Assembly (NCBI GenBank): GCA_022495995.1
Contig: JAFEMH010002083.1
Span: 310,001-374,000 of the forward strand
DNA: 64,000 nucleotides
From: Adenophora triphylla var. japonica
Taxonomy: Eukaryota; Streptophyta; Magnoliopsida; Asterales; Campanulaceae
Reading direction: 5' to 3'
The number at the start of each line of letters is the position of its first letter. Position 1 is the first letter of the stretch. Of this stretch, positions 31,791 through 44,044 are shown piece by piece. Below the pieces are notes generated by a model. That model was not told where the DNA came from. It saw only the letters and a program-made list of their open reading frames with translations, and searched no databases. The translations under genes and the position numbers were made by a program.

Positions 31791-32448
31791 TGACTTTCTC
31801 CGGCTTGACAACAAGTGATATTGTGGCCAAATATAAAGGTAAGATGAAAGCGGAAGGGAACATACCAGAGATAGATAAGATTACTCCGAAGAGAAAAAGG
31901 GTGGAACAAATCTCCGGTGTAGAGAAACAAATTTGGAACGAAGAAGTGTTGGAAAATCAGGTAAGAGTTACTTTTGAATCGTGGACACTTTGATCCTCTT
32001 TTATCTTTTTAGTAAAATACCTCTTCTTGTTGATGATAGATTGTCTCGATGGCTAAATTAATGTCCAAAGAAATTAGGACATTGAGGGAAAAATGTGATA
32101 CCTACGACATGAGTAAGGTTGAATATGAGAAGGACTTGAAGGAAGCTGCAAGCATAATAAGGGAAAGGGGATTGGAGATCAGGGACAAGAATGAAGAGAT
32201 ATTAAAATGGCGGTCCGGGCTCGCAAGCGTTGACATCGAGTCATGAAAGGGAGATGGAAGCATTTCGGGACGACTTGGTGCATGAGGCAAAAGCGGTCTT
32301 TGAAACTAGAATCCAAATGATTGAGGAATATCAGGCAGGAGAGCATGTGAGTTGGAACCTGAATGAAGAGAAAATGGCTTTGCAGCGAATTCACGAGGAA
32401 AAAGCAATCGATGATTTCAAGGATGCAGAGCAGTGGTGAGGACACCGA
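31791..32448 (+). pseudogene. Opposite-strand coiled-coil ORF in the 3' region of the nested Tat element
   Basis: The gene runs on the plus strand, against the host element. An exon from 31,791 follows a good acceptor (TTATATGCAG) and ends at a donor (CAG/GTAAGAG, 31,960); coding resumes near 32,040. Residues are rich in Glu, Lys and Leu (SKEIRTLREKCDTYDMSKVE; EREMEAFRDDLVHEAK), as in a coiled coil. A frame slip occurs near 32,225 and it ends at about 32,440. No PMD domain is visible. It resembles the C-terminal part of opposite-strand genes of other Tat elements; function unknown. Confidence 0.5.
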
Positions 32449-32800
32449 CACAGGGTGATTTTTAGAAACCCGGTGAAGTTAGTCCAGAGCAATACCTCCG
32501 ACGGATGCCACACGAAAAAGGTAAAATAAACTCGATTCTTGGTATTTTGTTAATGTTCTTGGGGTGGAATCCCTTAAGACAATTTTTATTTTCGTTTGGT
32601 TTGTAATGGGTCCATAAGGACTAAAGACAATCTTTTTTATATGTTGGGTTGGTCCAACACTTGTGCTCGTTTACTGTTGGTAGTTCGGATACTTTATGGT
32701 TTCTTTAGTTTAGTTATGGTTTAATAGTTTTCAAGCACGTCAAGGCTTGTTTCTTTTGGATAATTTTTTGTATGGCGACATGATAGTATGTCGAAATGAT

Positions 32801-32906
32801 AGATACTTAGGATGACATTTATACGTCATAAACCGTAGATACTTAGATGACACGTATATGCCATAAACCGTAGATACTTAGATGACACGAATATGCCATA
32901 ACCATA
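32801..32906. repeat. Short tandem array, 35-36 bp unit, three copies
   Basis: AGATACTTAG followed by GATGACA and GCCATAA starts at 32,801, 32,837 and 32,872. Confidence 0.8.
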
Positions 32907-33379
32907 AGAATAATACTTAAGATCAATCATCTAGCGAGTGGGAATGGGTAAGCTATATGAGTTTACCCATATAGGCCCACCCACACCTCAATTAGTGAGA
33001 TAACTTGCGCTCCGGGCGAAGGTGTGGTAACCTAACTTCTTAAGAAAAGAGGTAATTAACTCTTTAAACCTTAGAAGGGATTGTGTACCTTTACTTGAGA
33101 AGAGATGGCCGAGTCTCTAACGGAGGAGAAATCGTTGTTCCTTGCGTGCATTCGATATGTCCTCATGTAAATGTGTCGATACCTCATAATATAGAAACAC
33201 GTTAAACGGACGCCAACTAAAGTTGACGTCTCTCCACAAAGTGTATTAGCGACATCTTAACTTGTAAATAATAAAAAAGATGCATAGGAGAAAAGAAAGG
33301 TTGTAAAGAATTAAAAGACGATTCATACCGGAAAGATGAGTTCATGGGAAATCATATTTAAATGTAATACCTTTTGAGA
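32907..33379 (-). other. 3' untranslated part of nested Tat element
   Basis: No coding signal. It holds one visible hairpin (GGGTAAGC...GTTTACCC near 32,946-32,970). Nothing else seen. Confidence 0.45.
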
Positions 33380-36300
33380 TGAATGGCATTCCAACTTCGC
33401 GGTATCATTTGGCCATCCAAGGTTGCAAGGCGATATGCTCCTTTTCCGGCTTGTGCATCTATTAAGTAGGGTCCCTCCCATTTTGGGGCGAGCTTGCACT
33501 GCATTGGGCTCCTTGGTATTTTGGAATGCCTTTCGTAGGACTAAGTCTCCTACTTGAAACCTTCTAACCCTTACGTTTTTATTGTAAGATCGGGCTACCC
33601 TTTGCGTCTGTTGCCATGCGAACTTTGGCCATGTCCCTTAGCTCGTCCACGGTATCCAGGTCATGTATCAAGATGTCTTTATTATGTTCGGATGTCGATG
33701 GCTGTATCTTGCCGTTGGTACAAGGACTTCTGCTGGAATAACGATTCGGTTCCAAATACAAGCGAATAGGGGTTTGACCGGTAGCATTCTTAGATGTCGT
33801 CTGTCGGCCCATAGGACCATTGGTAACTCTTACGCCCAACGTCCTTTCTTACGGTTTAGTCTCTTTTTAAGTTCTTTGATTATTATTTTGTTGCTAGACT
33901 ACGCTGTCCATTGGCTTGAGGGTGAACGGGGCGAAGATGTCACCATCTTAACACCCCAAGATGTCAAGAAATCTTGGGTCCTCTTCTTGATGAATTGAGA
34001 GCCGTTGTCACAAATTATCTACGATGGAATTCCGAATCGGTGAATATGTTCCTTTTGATAAAAGATATCACTTCTTTGTCACGAACTTGCACATATGCCT
34101 CGGCCTCCACCCATTTAGAAAAGTAGTCTGTCATGGCCAAAGAAATACTCGTCCCCACTGGTGCTATGGGAAGTTTTCCTACTATGTCCATTCCCCAAAC
34201 CATAAAAGGCCATGGTGACGGGATAGGATGTAGCGGTTCGGTGGGTGGTGCGGGATGTCCCCATGTCGTTGACGGGAATCACATTTCTTTGCGTAGTCAA
34301 CGGCATCTTTTTCTCATTGTAGGCCGAAATAGCCCATTCTAAGAGCTTTAGTATGTAAACTTACGCCCCGGTATGATTTCCACAATCTCCTTCGTGCGGC
34401 TCCTTGAGAACTGATGGGCTCTATACGCCTCTAGACATCTTAAGTAGTGACTGCGGCGGATTTTCTAAACAAGAGATTATCAATAAGTACATATTTAGAT
34501 ACTCTTACCACAGAAGGCTCTTGCATTTTTCTCCTCGGCGGGATCGTATCATCTAAGAGATATTTGATAATAGGAGCTGTCCAAGAGGTTCTTTGCGGGA
34601 GAGGCAAGTATGTCGGCATCCGGGCGAACATCTCAAGATGGTCAATTCTTTGGGATGTCAACATGTATGATTGGGATCTTGGTTTGTGAGAAGCTTTTGA
34701 AGGCTGAACCCAAGTTTGCCGAGCATACGCTTGAGAATTTTCTTCCCGTGGGATTTGTTCCAAGGAAAATGTTTTGAATTTGGCCGAAATAATTTTTACG
34801 ATTTCCAAATATGTTGTCATCTTAGCGTTTTTCGCGACGTAGGACCCGTTGTGCTTGATTAACAATTAGTAATGAATCCATGAACACCCGGATATGCTTG
34901 ACATCTAAGTCTTGGGCTGCGATTAAACACTGCAATTAGAGCCTCATACTACGCTTCATTGTTGGTAGCCTTGAAGCTGCAGGCGATAGATTGTGGTATT
35001 ATGTCCCCTTGTGGCGATTTTAGTACAACTCCAAGACTGTACCTCTCATGTTAGAAGCACCGTCCGTGTAGAGAGTCCAAATTTTTAGGATGTCATCATC
35101 TTGAAGTTGTTGTACTTCCAATTCCACCTCTTGTTGTAGGGTTGGGTGAAATCGGCCACAAAATCGACGGGGCTTGGGATTTTATTGCGGTTAAGGCTCG
35201 TACTTGATGTCGTATGTGCTTAATTGTACGAGACCATTTCGCCATTCGACGACATCTCTGGTTTTCTCATGACATTCTTAATAGGATAGTTAGTGCGTAC
35301 AATAATAGTATGTGTTTCAAAATAGTGCCTTAACTTAATAGAAAGCGATTATCAAAGCTAAAATTAATTTTTGTAAATGAGAATACCTGGTCTCGGCATC
35401 TAAGAGTGTCTTACTTATATAGTAGATGGGTTGCTGATTACCATCTCGTTACGTCACCAAGGCTGCGCTTACGGCGCCTTCGGACCTTGCTAGGTAGATG
35501 TAAAGATGTTCTTCCATCGAGGTTTGGCCAATAAGGGAGGTGTCGACGGGTAAGTTTTGAGCTCTGAAAAGCTTCTTCATGTTGTTCCTCCCATTGGAAC
35601 TTCTTGTTCTTTCTTAAGATGTCGTAGAAAGGTTTGCATCGATACTGAGGATTTGGAAATGAATCTAGTGAGTGCGGCAATTTTCTGTCAATCTTTGGAC
35701 GTCCTTGACGGATTGAGGTGATGACGGAGTTGAGAATAGCGCGTATTTGTTAAGGGCGGCTTCAATGCCTCTTTTAGTAACCATATAACCCGGAAACTTG
35801 CCGGCCTTCATTCGAAGTTGCATTTAGGCTGGATTAAGTTTCATATTGAAACAATCCAAGATGTCAAAAGCTTGAGAGAGGTTGCTTATGTGATCCTCGG
35901 CCTTCTTGGATTTTACTACCATGTCGTCGATGTATACCTCCATTGTGTCCCCAATCTGATCCTTAAACATCTTGTTGACGAGCCTTTGATACGTTGCACT
36001 GCATTTTTAGTCAAAAGGCATGGCAATATAACAATAAATACTGTGGGGGTTATGAAGGCGGTGTCCTCTTGGTCGAGATGGTTCCATCGAATTTGTTGAA
36101 ATCCGAGGACGCGTCCATGAAAGTGAGGAGTTCGTGACTGAAGTGGCATCAACTAGTGAATCTATGTGCGGCAAAGGGAAAGGATCTTTTGGGCGAGGCT
36201 TTATTTAAGTCGGTGAAGTCGACGCAAACTCGCCATTTCCCGTTTCTCTTCTCTACCACAACCACATTCGCCAACCATCTTGGATAATCGACCTCCCGTA

Positions 36301-36635
36301 TCATGTTGGCTTTGAGTAAGCGCTCTACCTCCTCCTTGATGATCGATTTACGGTTTTACGCAAACTTTCTACGTTTACGGTGCCTTTGGTTTAAAGCTAG
36401 GATCTATGTTAAGTTTGTGAGTGATGACATCTTTGCTAATGCACTGTCATGTCATCATGTTTCCAAGCGAAACTCTTTATTACGCTTCTTAATAGGTTCA
36501 CAAGCTTCTCTTCTATATCGACGGGATGTCGGTGCCAATAAGTACTTTGATGTCAGGGTTGGAAGGATCTAACAAGACTTCTTTCACATCATCCTCCCTA
36601 GCTTCCAGGACTTCACGTACTTTCCTCGGTAATTG
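33380..36635 (-). pseudogene. RT, RNase H, aRNase H and integrase of nested Tat element, frame-broken
   Basis: In element order: RT colinear with B (about 36,635-35,460), RNase H and archaeal-type RNase H (35,450-34,440), then integrase with the block DIVGKLPIAP and AMTDYFSKWVEAEA (34,203-34,015) and the C-terminal block RRFQVGDLVLRK near 33,560. B carries open frames for the same regions. The breaks commonly coincide with lost or altered CAG/CTG triplets. Confidence 0.75.
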
Positions 36636-38960
36636 CTATGCTTGTTTTGGAGATGTAGACGCCTTCATTGAAGTTTTGTAACATTCCTTGGCCACTGTTG
36701 ATCCTTTGTAAATCTTAGCGACACCCCAAGGTGTTGGAAACTTCACACACTTGATGGTAAGTGGAGGGTACGGCCTTCATTCCGTGAATCCACGGTCTTC
36801 CAAGAATGACATTGTAAGATGTTTCGCAATCAATTACGCAGAACCGCTCCATGGTGTTGAGGCCCTTTGAGTATATTGAAAGTTTTATCTCCCCCACCGT
36901 TTCTTTGACTTCACCACTGAAGCCTACCGGCCTTGAAGACTTTTTGACAATCTCAGATTACAGGATGTTCATTTCCTTAAGGGTACCCAACATAATAAGA
37001 TTGGCCAGGTGCCCCATCTACGGAATACGTCGTATTGTACGGTTAGCGATCTGCAAGGAAATAACCGGACCGTCATGATGGGGTTCCGGCCAAGTTATCA
37101 CGATCACTTTCATCAAAGGTAATTGGATCCGGGCAAGGTGTCGACATCTTGGGCTGTCTCTACGGCTTTTCCTCTTTTGACTCCTTAGCGTGTCGTTTTG
37201 CGGCGAGAATAGGATGTTCCACATATTTACGAGCCTCCCGATGAAGTTGATCACCTTTGTTGATCTTTGGGGGAAAGCGGCCTTTCGGCTTCATGAGGAG
37301 CTTACGCATTTTCGGCCTTCTTCTTTACGGATCCCAACAACTCCTTAAGATGTCCTTTCGAGAGTAAATGGCGATCTCCTTTCTTAACGCGATGCGGTCT
37401 TCGATAACGTGTCCAAAGTCTTCATGGTAAGCGCACCATTTTGATTTGTCACGCCATCCTGTGGTTTTGTCCGTTTTCTTTGGCCATCGGCTTTGTCTCC
37501 TAGGTTGCCCATTGCACAAAGTACACTGAAATGTCAACGAGAAAAACAATAATCGAAATGTTAGGCACATTATCACTATCTTCATCCTCACCGTCTACCG
37601 AATTAATTTTGCTAGTGTCAATTCTCGGATAAGGATTGGGACGGTTGTTCTGCGATGGGACGATTCGGTCTTTTGTCGGGATGGTCATATGTCGACGTCT
37701 TGGATGACGACTTCGATCTTCGCGGCTCATCTTCCTCCGAGTCTTATGAACCTTAATGCCCTGCTCTGACTTCTTCTAGCCGCTTACAAGGAGTCATTAC
37801 CAAATCTTGATAATACTTGTGAATCTTTCTTGACCCCATTTTGAATGCTTACGTAGTGTCGACATGTCAAGATTGGGAATTTCTAACACCTCCTTATTGA
37901 ACCGATGGACATAATCCTTGAGTCTCATTAGAATTTCTTGGGTCACATTGTAGAGATCACTTGTCAACTTTTCAAATTGTCATTGCGCATGAGAATTGGT
38001 TATAGAACATGTTGATGGTGGGCGTATGAACCAATTGAACCTAGGGGTTGCCTAATCGGCCATTTGAGAGCTGGTCCGGACAAGGTGGATCCAAATCCAC
38101 TGCATAAGCGAGCCTCCCGTGCTTGAAGCGGGATATGGACTATGTCCATCTTTTTCTTGATAGTGTGCAACATGCTCCTGCAGGTCCGTGGTGCCATCGT
38201 ACAACTTCATAGATGGTACGTTTGAAACGCTTCGGGATGTCGACATTTGCAATTCTTTGGGACAAACCGGGATTGATTGTAACAGTTTTGGGTCATTGGT
38301 TGAATTGGAGGAGTTACACACAGCACGTTCATTATCGGCTCTACGAGATCACGCATCTGTTTAGCTAGTGGGTTTCTTGCAAAAGGGTCGGCCATAGGAA
38401 TACGATTGAAATTATTATTATTGAAAAGATTATTTAGCAAACCGAGAATCGTCCGTAGTAGTCGTGACGGTAGTGTTGTCTATAAATGGAATGAATGGGG
38501 TGAATCCTGCGGAAGATGGCGTCGATGGGGTGTCCCCGAGGTAAAGATGTCGACATCATTAAAGATGTCGGCGGATGAGTTTGAGGAGGGTTTGCCCATT
38601 GGAATGAATTCACTACGAAATGTAGATCCTCGGTGTTGTCAAAGTTGAGGACCCTTGCACGCGGTGGTGATATGTTCTCAAGCCGAGATGCGATGAAATT
38701 TGTTGGTCTTTACGCATCTTAATCATGGAATTGGTCAACACCTTCGAATTGTTGTCTTGCTTTGGTCCAACCTTTGATTCAACCTGGTTAGGATACTCCG
38801 GATGTCAGCATCTGCATTGGAAGAGGTTGCCCCCTTTTGTGGAGTCCTCGTAGGTTGAGTTGGCTGAGACCCAGTCTGAGGAGGTGGTGGTAACAAGCTG
38901 GTTCTACCTCCTGATGTGGGAACAACGGCGGGACCTTTCCCGGCGGTGGACACATTGGAG
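36636..38960 (-). pseudogene. Gag and protease of nested Tat element, frame-broken
   Basis: Gag start near 38,953 (STAGKGPAVVPTSGGRTSLL), gag core about 38,200-37,750, zinc-binding region near 37,470-37,380 (WCAYHEDFGH), protease about 37,060-36,720 with RFCVIDCETSYNVILGRPWI preserved. The protease frame ends in TAG at 36,638-36,636 followed by CAATTA, as in B. Confidence 0.7.
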
Positions 38961-39017
38961 GGTGCGGAGCATAGTGAATTTGGTTAGGAAATGTTTCAAA
39001 TAACCGATAAACCACGA

Positions 39018-39036
39018 GGCCCCTCGGTGGGCGCCA
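39018..39036 (-). other. Primer binding site of nested Tat element
   Basis: On the minus strand TGGCGCCCACCGAGGGGCC, three bases after the 5' LTR end; identical to B at 43,981-43,999. I do not assign the tRNA. Confidence 0.7.
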
Positions 39037-39039
39037 AAT

Positions 39040-39642
39040 TGTTTTGGTAGAAAAAACAATAAAGTAGAATCTTAACTAGGTTTAGTGTGTGGATTGAATA
39101 ATAAGGAGGGAACTATGGAATTCGATTATATGGAACAAAAGAATGAAAAAGAGATAATGACAACACGATTTGTTAACGAGGAAAACCTTGGAGGTGATAA
39201 CCTCTTTGGAAAAAACCCCGAGAGTTAGGTCTCCAACCTTAAAGGTTTCACTATAATAATCACGATTACAACTTTGGAAGATAATGGAGAGGATTACAAG
39301 AGCTTGTGTGTAGAGTGTGTGCGTATGAGCATGAATATGTTTTTCCGTCTCCATTTCCCCTTAAATACAAGTAGATATGAAAGAGTCAATATGGTTCCTA
39401 TAATCTCGGCATTTTGGTTTATCACTTCAACCTCCGTGAGACCAAGTCGCCCTAGCCGTTTGAAGATCTGTTGAACGTGCTTGGAGATTGTTCCGCATTC
39501 CTCTCTTAATTACTGAAAAATAAGAATAAGAATATTAGGAAATATTGAACAAGTAAATATTAAAACAATACTTACAGTGTAATGACATCTCGATATGCAG
39601 GATCAATTGAAGATGTCGCCATGTTGAAAAATGCCCACAACA
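39040..39642 (-). repeat. 5' LTR of nested Tat element
   Basis: 603 bp, almost identical to 30,837-31,440. One of the few differences (GCGGGGATC against GCAGGATC) again sits on a CAG. Confidence 0.9.
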
Positions 39643-39647
39643 ATTAC

Positions 39648-41440
39648 CTTGTGAATCATTTTTGGTCTTAAGGACCCATTTACACCCAATGAGTTTCACA
39701 TTTTTAGGTAATGAGACAAGATCCCAAACGTCATTGTCTTTCATTGATTTTAACTCTTCATTTATGGCATCGATCCATTTATGAGAATTTAGGACTATTA
39801 ATGGCTTCATGGAAGGTGATTGGTTCATCTCCCACTAAAACTTAATGGTTCCTCATTCTCGGCAAGATACACATCATAATAATCTGGAATAGAGCTCCTT
39901 CTTGCTTTATTATATCTCCTTAACGACACCGGTTCATCTTGATTTTGAGGTTGTTGAATTTCTTCATCAACATTTCCATGTTGTTCAATATTTATAGGAG
40001 AATTTATATTGTTTTGAATTATATGTTTTTGTTGAATTTCAGGTATAACTACTTGATTTTCAACAGGAACAATAGGGAGAGGCATATAAACGGATTCCTC
40101 CTCCTCTTCATCAAATTCAAAAATATTATTCCCAATTTCCCCACTAAATTCAATATTCTCAAGAAACCTAGCATTTTTCGTTTCGAAAAAAGTTCTAGTT
40201 TTCGGGTCACAAAATTTATATCCCCTAGATCTCTCAGCATACCCTACATATTAATTACCAACGGTCTTAACGTCCAACTTTCCTTTGTTAGGTCTATAAG
40301 TCCTAGCTTCGGTTGGACAACCCCAAACATGAAAATGATTTAAGGACGGTTTCTTGCCTATCCATAACTCATAAGGGATTTTGTTAGTAGCTTTTGAAGG
40401 AGCTCTATTAAGTAGGTAAATTGCGATTTTCAGTGCATTGCCCATAATGAGTGAGGTAAATAAGTACAAGAAAACATACATCTTACCATATCCTTAAGGA
40501 TTCTATTATGTCTCTTCACTACACTATGCAAGGTTTGCCCGGCATGGTGTAGTGAGGGACAATCCCACACTCTTCAAGATATCGAGTATAAAGGACCCGG
40601 ATGTTATTCACCCAATATGTTTATACCGTCCATAGTTTTCACCACCATGATCGGATTTAACGTTCTTAATAGTCTTTCTTATGCCTTAAAAAGACTTGAA
40701 AACATCCAATGTTTGAGACTTTACATGAAAAAAATAATGTATCCATAACGAGAGTAATCAACCATGAACGTAATGAAATATTGTTGACCATTCCATGAAG
40801 GGTTAGTGAATGGTCCACAAATGTCCATATGAATTAGTTCCAAGACGTTTGATACTCTCAAAGATCCTATTTCCTTTAATGTTTGTAAATTTTTCTTTAA
40901 GACATTTAATGCAAAAGTTTTTATCCGGAGTATCAAGTTGTTTTAGGATTTTCTCCGACATAAGCTTTATCAATTCCCCCTTTGGAGATATGACCCAAAC
41001 GCCTATGCCATAGAATACAAGAATTTTCACTTGATAAATTTTACTTAGTGCCTTTAGTTTTGGTTTCATTATTATGGGACTCATTCATTTTCTTGACTGT
41101 GTCAAGTAAATAAAGATTATCGATATATGACAAAGTACTAGTACCGACAAGTTTGAAATTTAAAATAAAGATCACATTTATTATTACCAAAAGAACAAGA
41201 GTAACCTTCCTTTGTCCAAAACTGTGATAGATATTAAATTTCATCTAAAAGATGGTACAATGAATGTATTATTTAATACAAAATAATAGCCAGTACTTAA
41301 CATTAATCTAAAAGTCCCTATGCCTATAACTTCAACCGGATTTCCAGCTCCCATATAGATGTATCTATCATCTTCACTGGGGATTAGGTAATTCAGGTAA
41401 CCCTGCATACATGACCTAATGTGAGTTTTTGCACCAGAAT
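39648..41440 (-). pseudogene. Copia integrase and RT start, frame-broken
   Basis: Fragments in order: protease-side residues IYMGAGNPVEVIGIGTFRL (41,350), the pre-integrase block LWHRRLGH with GHISKG near 41,010, integrase block LELIHMDICGPF (40,850), LLNRAPSKATNKIPYELWIG (40,400), and RT start DAINEELKSMKDNDVWDLV and IGCKWVLKTKNDSQG (39,780-39,650). The frame is then cut by the Tat insertion. Confidence 0.75.
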
Positions 41441-41456
41441 ACAACCAACATGTATA

Positions 41457-42261
41457 TTAAGGAATTGAAACCAAATTTGCCTTAGTACAAACAAGACCAA
41501 ATGACTTACCATTCTGAATTCGCCATTCACGATACTTATGGTAGTCGTTCTTCATGCGAGTAAGGTCCTTGCAAAAGAAGCATTTCTTAACTTTATGATC
41601 ATTAAATGATCCTTTATGCTTCTTACTTGCAACCGCAATTTCCTTCCTTCTTTTCTTAATCCCACGAGAAAAAGTAAATGCTAAGTGAGTACTTTCTAAT
41701 TTAAGATATTTCATCATTTCTTCCTCTTGTGTCATATGTGAAAGTAATTCATTAATATTCCACTTGTACTTTTGACATTTATAAGTCACCTCAAAAGGAC
41801 CAAATTGAGGAGGAAGATAGATCAAAACTAAGTGCACGAGCAATTTTTCCGAAATCTCTAACTTAAGTGCCTTTAGTTTGATCGAAAGATGAAATACTTC
41901 AATAATGTACTCCCGAATATTTTCGTTACCCTTGTACCTTATGGAAACAAGTTTCCACAAGAATTCAAGAAAAAAACTCAGCATTTTCGATCTCAGAGAC
42001 ATTGTCAAAAAATGTCTTTGAAACTGCATTTTCCATGATCATTAAACTCACGCGGTTGGGCCGTTCCCATTGCTCAACATTTTTCCGTTCTATAACGGTA
42101 TTTCCTTTAGTGAGAGCAGCGGGACTTGGTTCCCCTAATGCGTGATCGATGTCCATACAGCCTAAGATCATCGTCATATTATTTTTCCAAATTTTAAAGT
42201 TAGTCCCATTAAGCATCGGAACATTGTACATAGCAGTAGTAATAGATGAAGCGTTTATCAA
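41457..42261 (-). pseudogene. Copia Gag (UBN2-type), frame-broken
   Basis: Starts near 42,261 with the block LNGTNFKIWKNNMTMILGCM typical of copia Gag. One frame slip near 41,970 and then 190 residues open to 41,457, with a gag-polypeptide region (YNNELLSHMTQEEE-like) and a zinc knuckle CFFCKD...H lacking its last Cys (YHKY). Gag binds and packages the RNA. Confidence 0.75.
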
Positions 42262-43370
42262 ATCTGTTGGATAAGAACGAAGAATGAATACAAAAACATG
42301 TATAAGAAACTACATAATGAATAAAGTGATTAATTATATCAATGAATCCCATCAAAAAGATAATTAACACGACATCAAAACTAATCTTTGGATTGCGAAT
42401 TGACTCATAATTTAATTCATCTTAGGGTAATAAATGACTTTAAACAACACATTTTAAATATTTGCCTTCCTTTGGGCCGGTTCAAGTATTAAAAATGTCC
42501 TAACATTTAAAGTATTTGTTGCCCGACAATAAAGAATATAAACAACTCATTTTAAATACCTGCCTTCCTTTGAGATGGTTCAAAGTATTCAAAATGACCA
42601 AACGTTTTATTCAATTATTACCCCATGAATGCAAATATTTAGTCAATAACAAGATCTCCTTTGGGAAATTCATGTTACCACATATTAATATAAACATTCA
42701 TCACTTTACAATTTTGTATCTAAACAACGTAAATCACTTTGGCGACATATTGTTTAGAAATGAATGAAATTGTTAAGCATATAATTAATCACACTTTAGG
42801 GCACAAATTAATGTATACTTTACTCAAATAATGAATGAAAATTGACCAAAATAGCAAAATATTGAAAATTTTGAAAATCTGGCCAAAATAAGTCATGCTC
42901 GGCCGAGTCAAGGAAAGTGCTCGGCCGAGCAAAAGACTCCAGAGAACACCCCTTTCGGTTCCCTTGCGCTCGGCTGAGTCCTTTGGGGTGCTCGGCCGAG
43001 CATCATGACCGTTGGATGCCGCCTTTTCAAAAAATTTCAAACGTTGTGTTGTTACAAATGGGGTGCTCGACCGAGTCAAGGGGTGTGCTCGGCCGAGTAG
43101 ACCCTCAACGTCAAATTTTCCAGATTTTGACTATCAATTCTTAACTTAATGGTGAATCAATTTTCAACCAAAGCAAGTAGATCCGCATACTCACAACACA
43201 TTTTTAAATGCGTGGCTATGCATTTGAACAAACTCACAACGCATTAATGATGGTGGCTATGTTCAAAATGGGATAATCTTACATTAAGAATTGAAAGCCT
43301 TTTGAGTAAAACCAAAATTTTTGTAATTAGAATTTAACACAATACTCTAGAAATGAATTAGAGTATTCAC
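42262..43370. other. Unassigned AT-rich segment with paired palindromes
   Basis: No gene and no LTR recognised. Repeated TTAAATA(C)CTGCCTTCCTTTG-like pieces occur near 42,450-42,590. The clearest structure is the CTCGGCCGAG series below. It may be copia leader or older host DNA. Confidence 0.5.
42898..43097. repeat. Three pairs of CTCGGCCGAG palindromes
   Basis: Copies start at 42,898, 42,920, 42,969 (CTCGGCTGAG), 42,991, 43,066 (CTCGACCGAG) and 43,088. Within each pair the spacing is exactly 22 bp and the linker resembles TCAAGGGG(T)GTG. Confidence 0.85.
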
Positions 43371-43977
43371 TGTTGTGGGTATTTTTCAGCATGATGACAT
43401 CTTCAGTTGATCCTACATGTCAAGATGTTATTCCACTGTAAGTATCGTTTTAATATTTATTTGCTTGATATTTCCTAATATCTTTATTATTATTTTCCAG
43501 TAAAAAAGAGAGAAGATTACGGGATATTTTCTAGCACGTTCAACATAGCTTCAACGGCAAGGAGGACTAGGTCTCACGGACGTTGAAGAGGATAAAGATC
43601 ATCTCCGCAATTGTAGGAACAAAATCTTACCCTTTCATACTTACTTATATTTAAGGGGAGGTGGAGACAAAAATACACACTGATTTTTTTTATACACACA
43701 CATCACGCACAAGTCAATTGTAATCCTCTCCATCCTCTTCCGAAGTTGTAACTCAATTATCATAGTGAAACTTTTAAGGTTGAAGACCTAACTCCCGGGG
43801 TTTTTTCCGAAGAGGTTATTACCTCCGAGGTTTTCCTCGTTAACAAATCGTGTTGTCAATTCATTTTATTCATGTTATTGTTTCATTTTTTCGAATTCCA
43901 CAGTCCCCTCCTTAGTATTTAAATCCACACACTTGTCAAAGTCAAGATTCAACTCTATTGTTTTTTCTACCAAAACA
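43371..43977 (+). repeat. 5' LTR of element B
   Basis: 607 bp, TGTTGTGGGT...CCAAAACA, colinear with the reverse complement of the nested Tat LTRs. A TATA-like box TATATTTAAG lies near 43,646. Confidence 0.9.
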
Positions 43978-43980
43978 ATT

Positions 43981-43999
43981 TGGCGCCCACCGAGGGGCC
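43981..43999 (+). other. Primer binding site of element B
   Basis: TGGCGCCCACCGAGGGGCC, three bases after the LTR end; same as the nested copy. Confidence 0.75.
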
Positions 44000-44044
44000 C
44001 CGTGGTTTATCGGTTATTTGGATCGTTTCCTAAGCAAATTCATT

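Larger units (their letters stand above)
30837..39642 (-). mobile_element. Tat-lineage Ty3/gypsy element nested in copia RT (same family as B)
   Basis: Flanked by the direct repeat ATTAC (30,832-30,836 and 39,643-39,647). LTRs 30,837-31,440 and 39,040-39,642 differ at only a handful of positions by eye. On the minus strand it carries primer site, gag, PR, RT, RNase H and integrase remnants, then a 3' region with a gene on the other strand. Its coding part is heavily frame-broken despite near-identical LTRs; many breaks are at CAG/CTG. Confidence 0.9.
28979..42261 (-). mobile_element. Ty1/copia retrotransposon, minus strand, decayed and interrupted
   Basis: From right to left: gag (42,261-41,457), protease and integrase region (about 41,440-40,200), RT start (39,830-39,648), a Tat insertion (30,837-39,642), RT continuation (30,831-30,433), RNase H remnants, purine tract and 3' LTR (29,348-28,979). 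GAG, IN, RT, RH is the copia order. No 5' LTR or Met primer site is seen right of gag; element B (43,371) may have split it off or it may be lost. Confidence 0.8.

Noticed and set aside
36303..36572. Plus-strand ORFs across the nested Tat pol region (e.g. 36,303-36,572, 35,818-36,099)
   Set aside because: Shadows of the minus-strand pol gene, whose RT and RNase H blocks align with element B.
42789..43079. Minus-strand 96-codon ORF over the CTCGGCCGAG region
   Set aside because: No domain, atypical composition, and the palindromes explain the G+C-rich codons.
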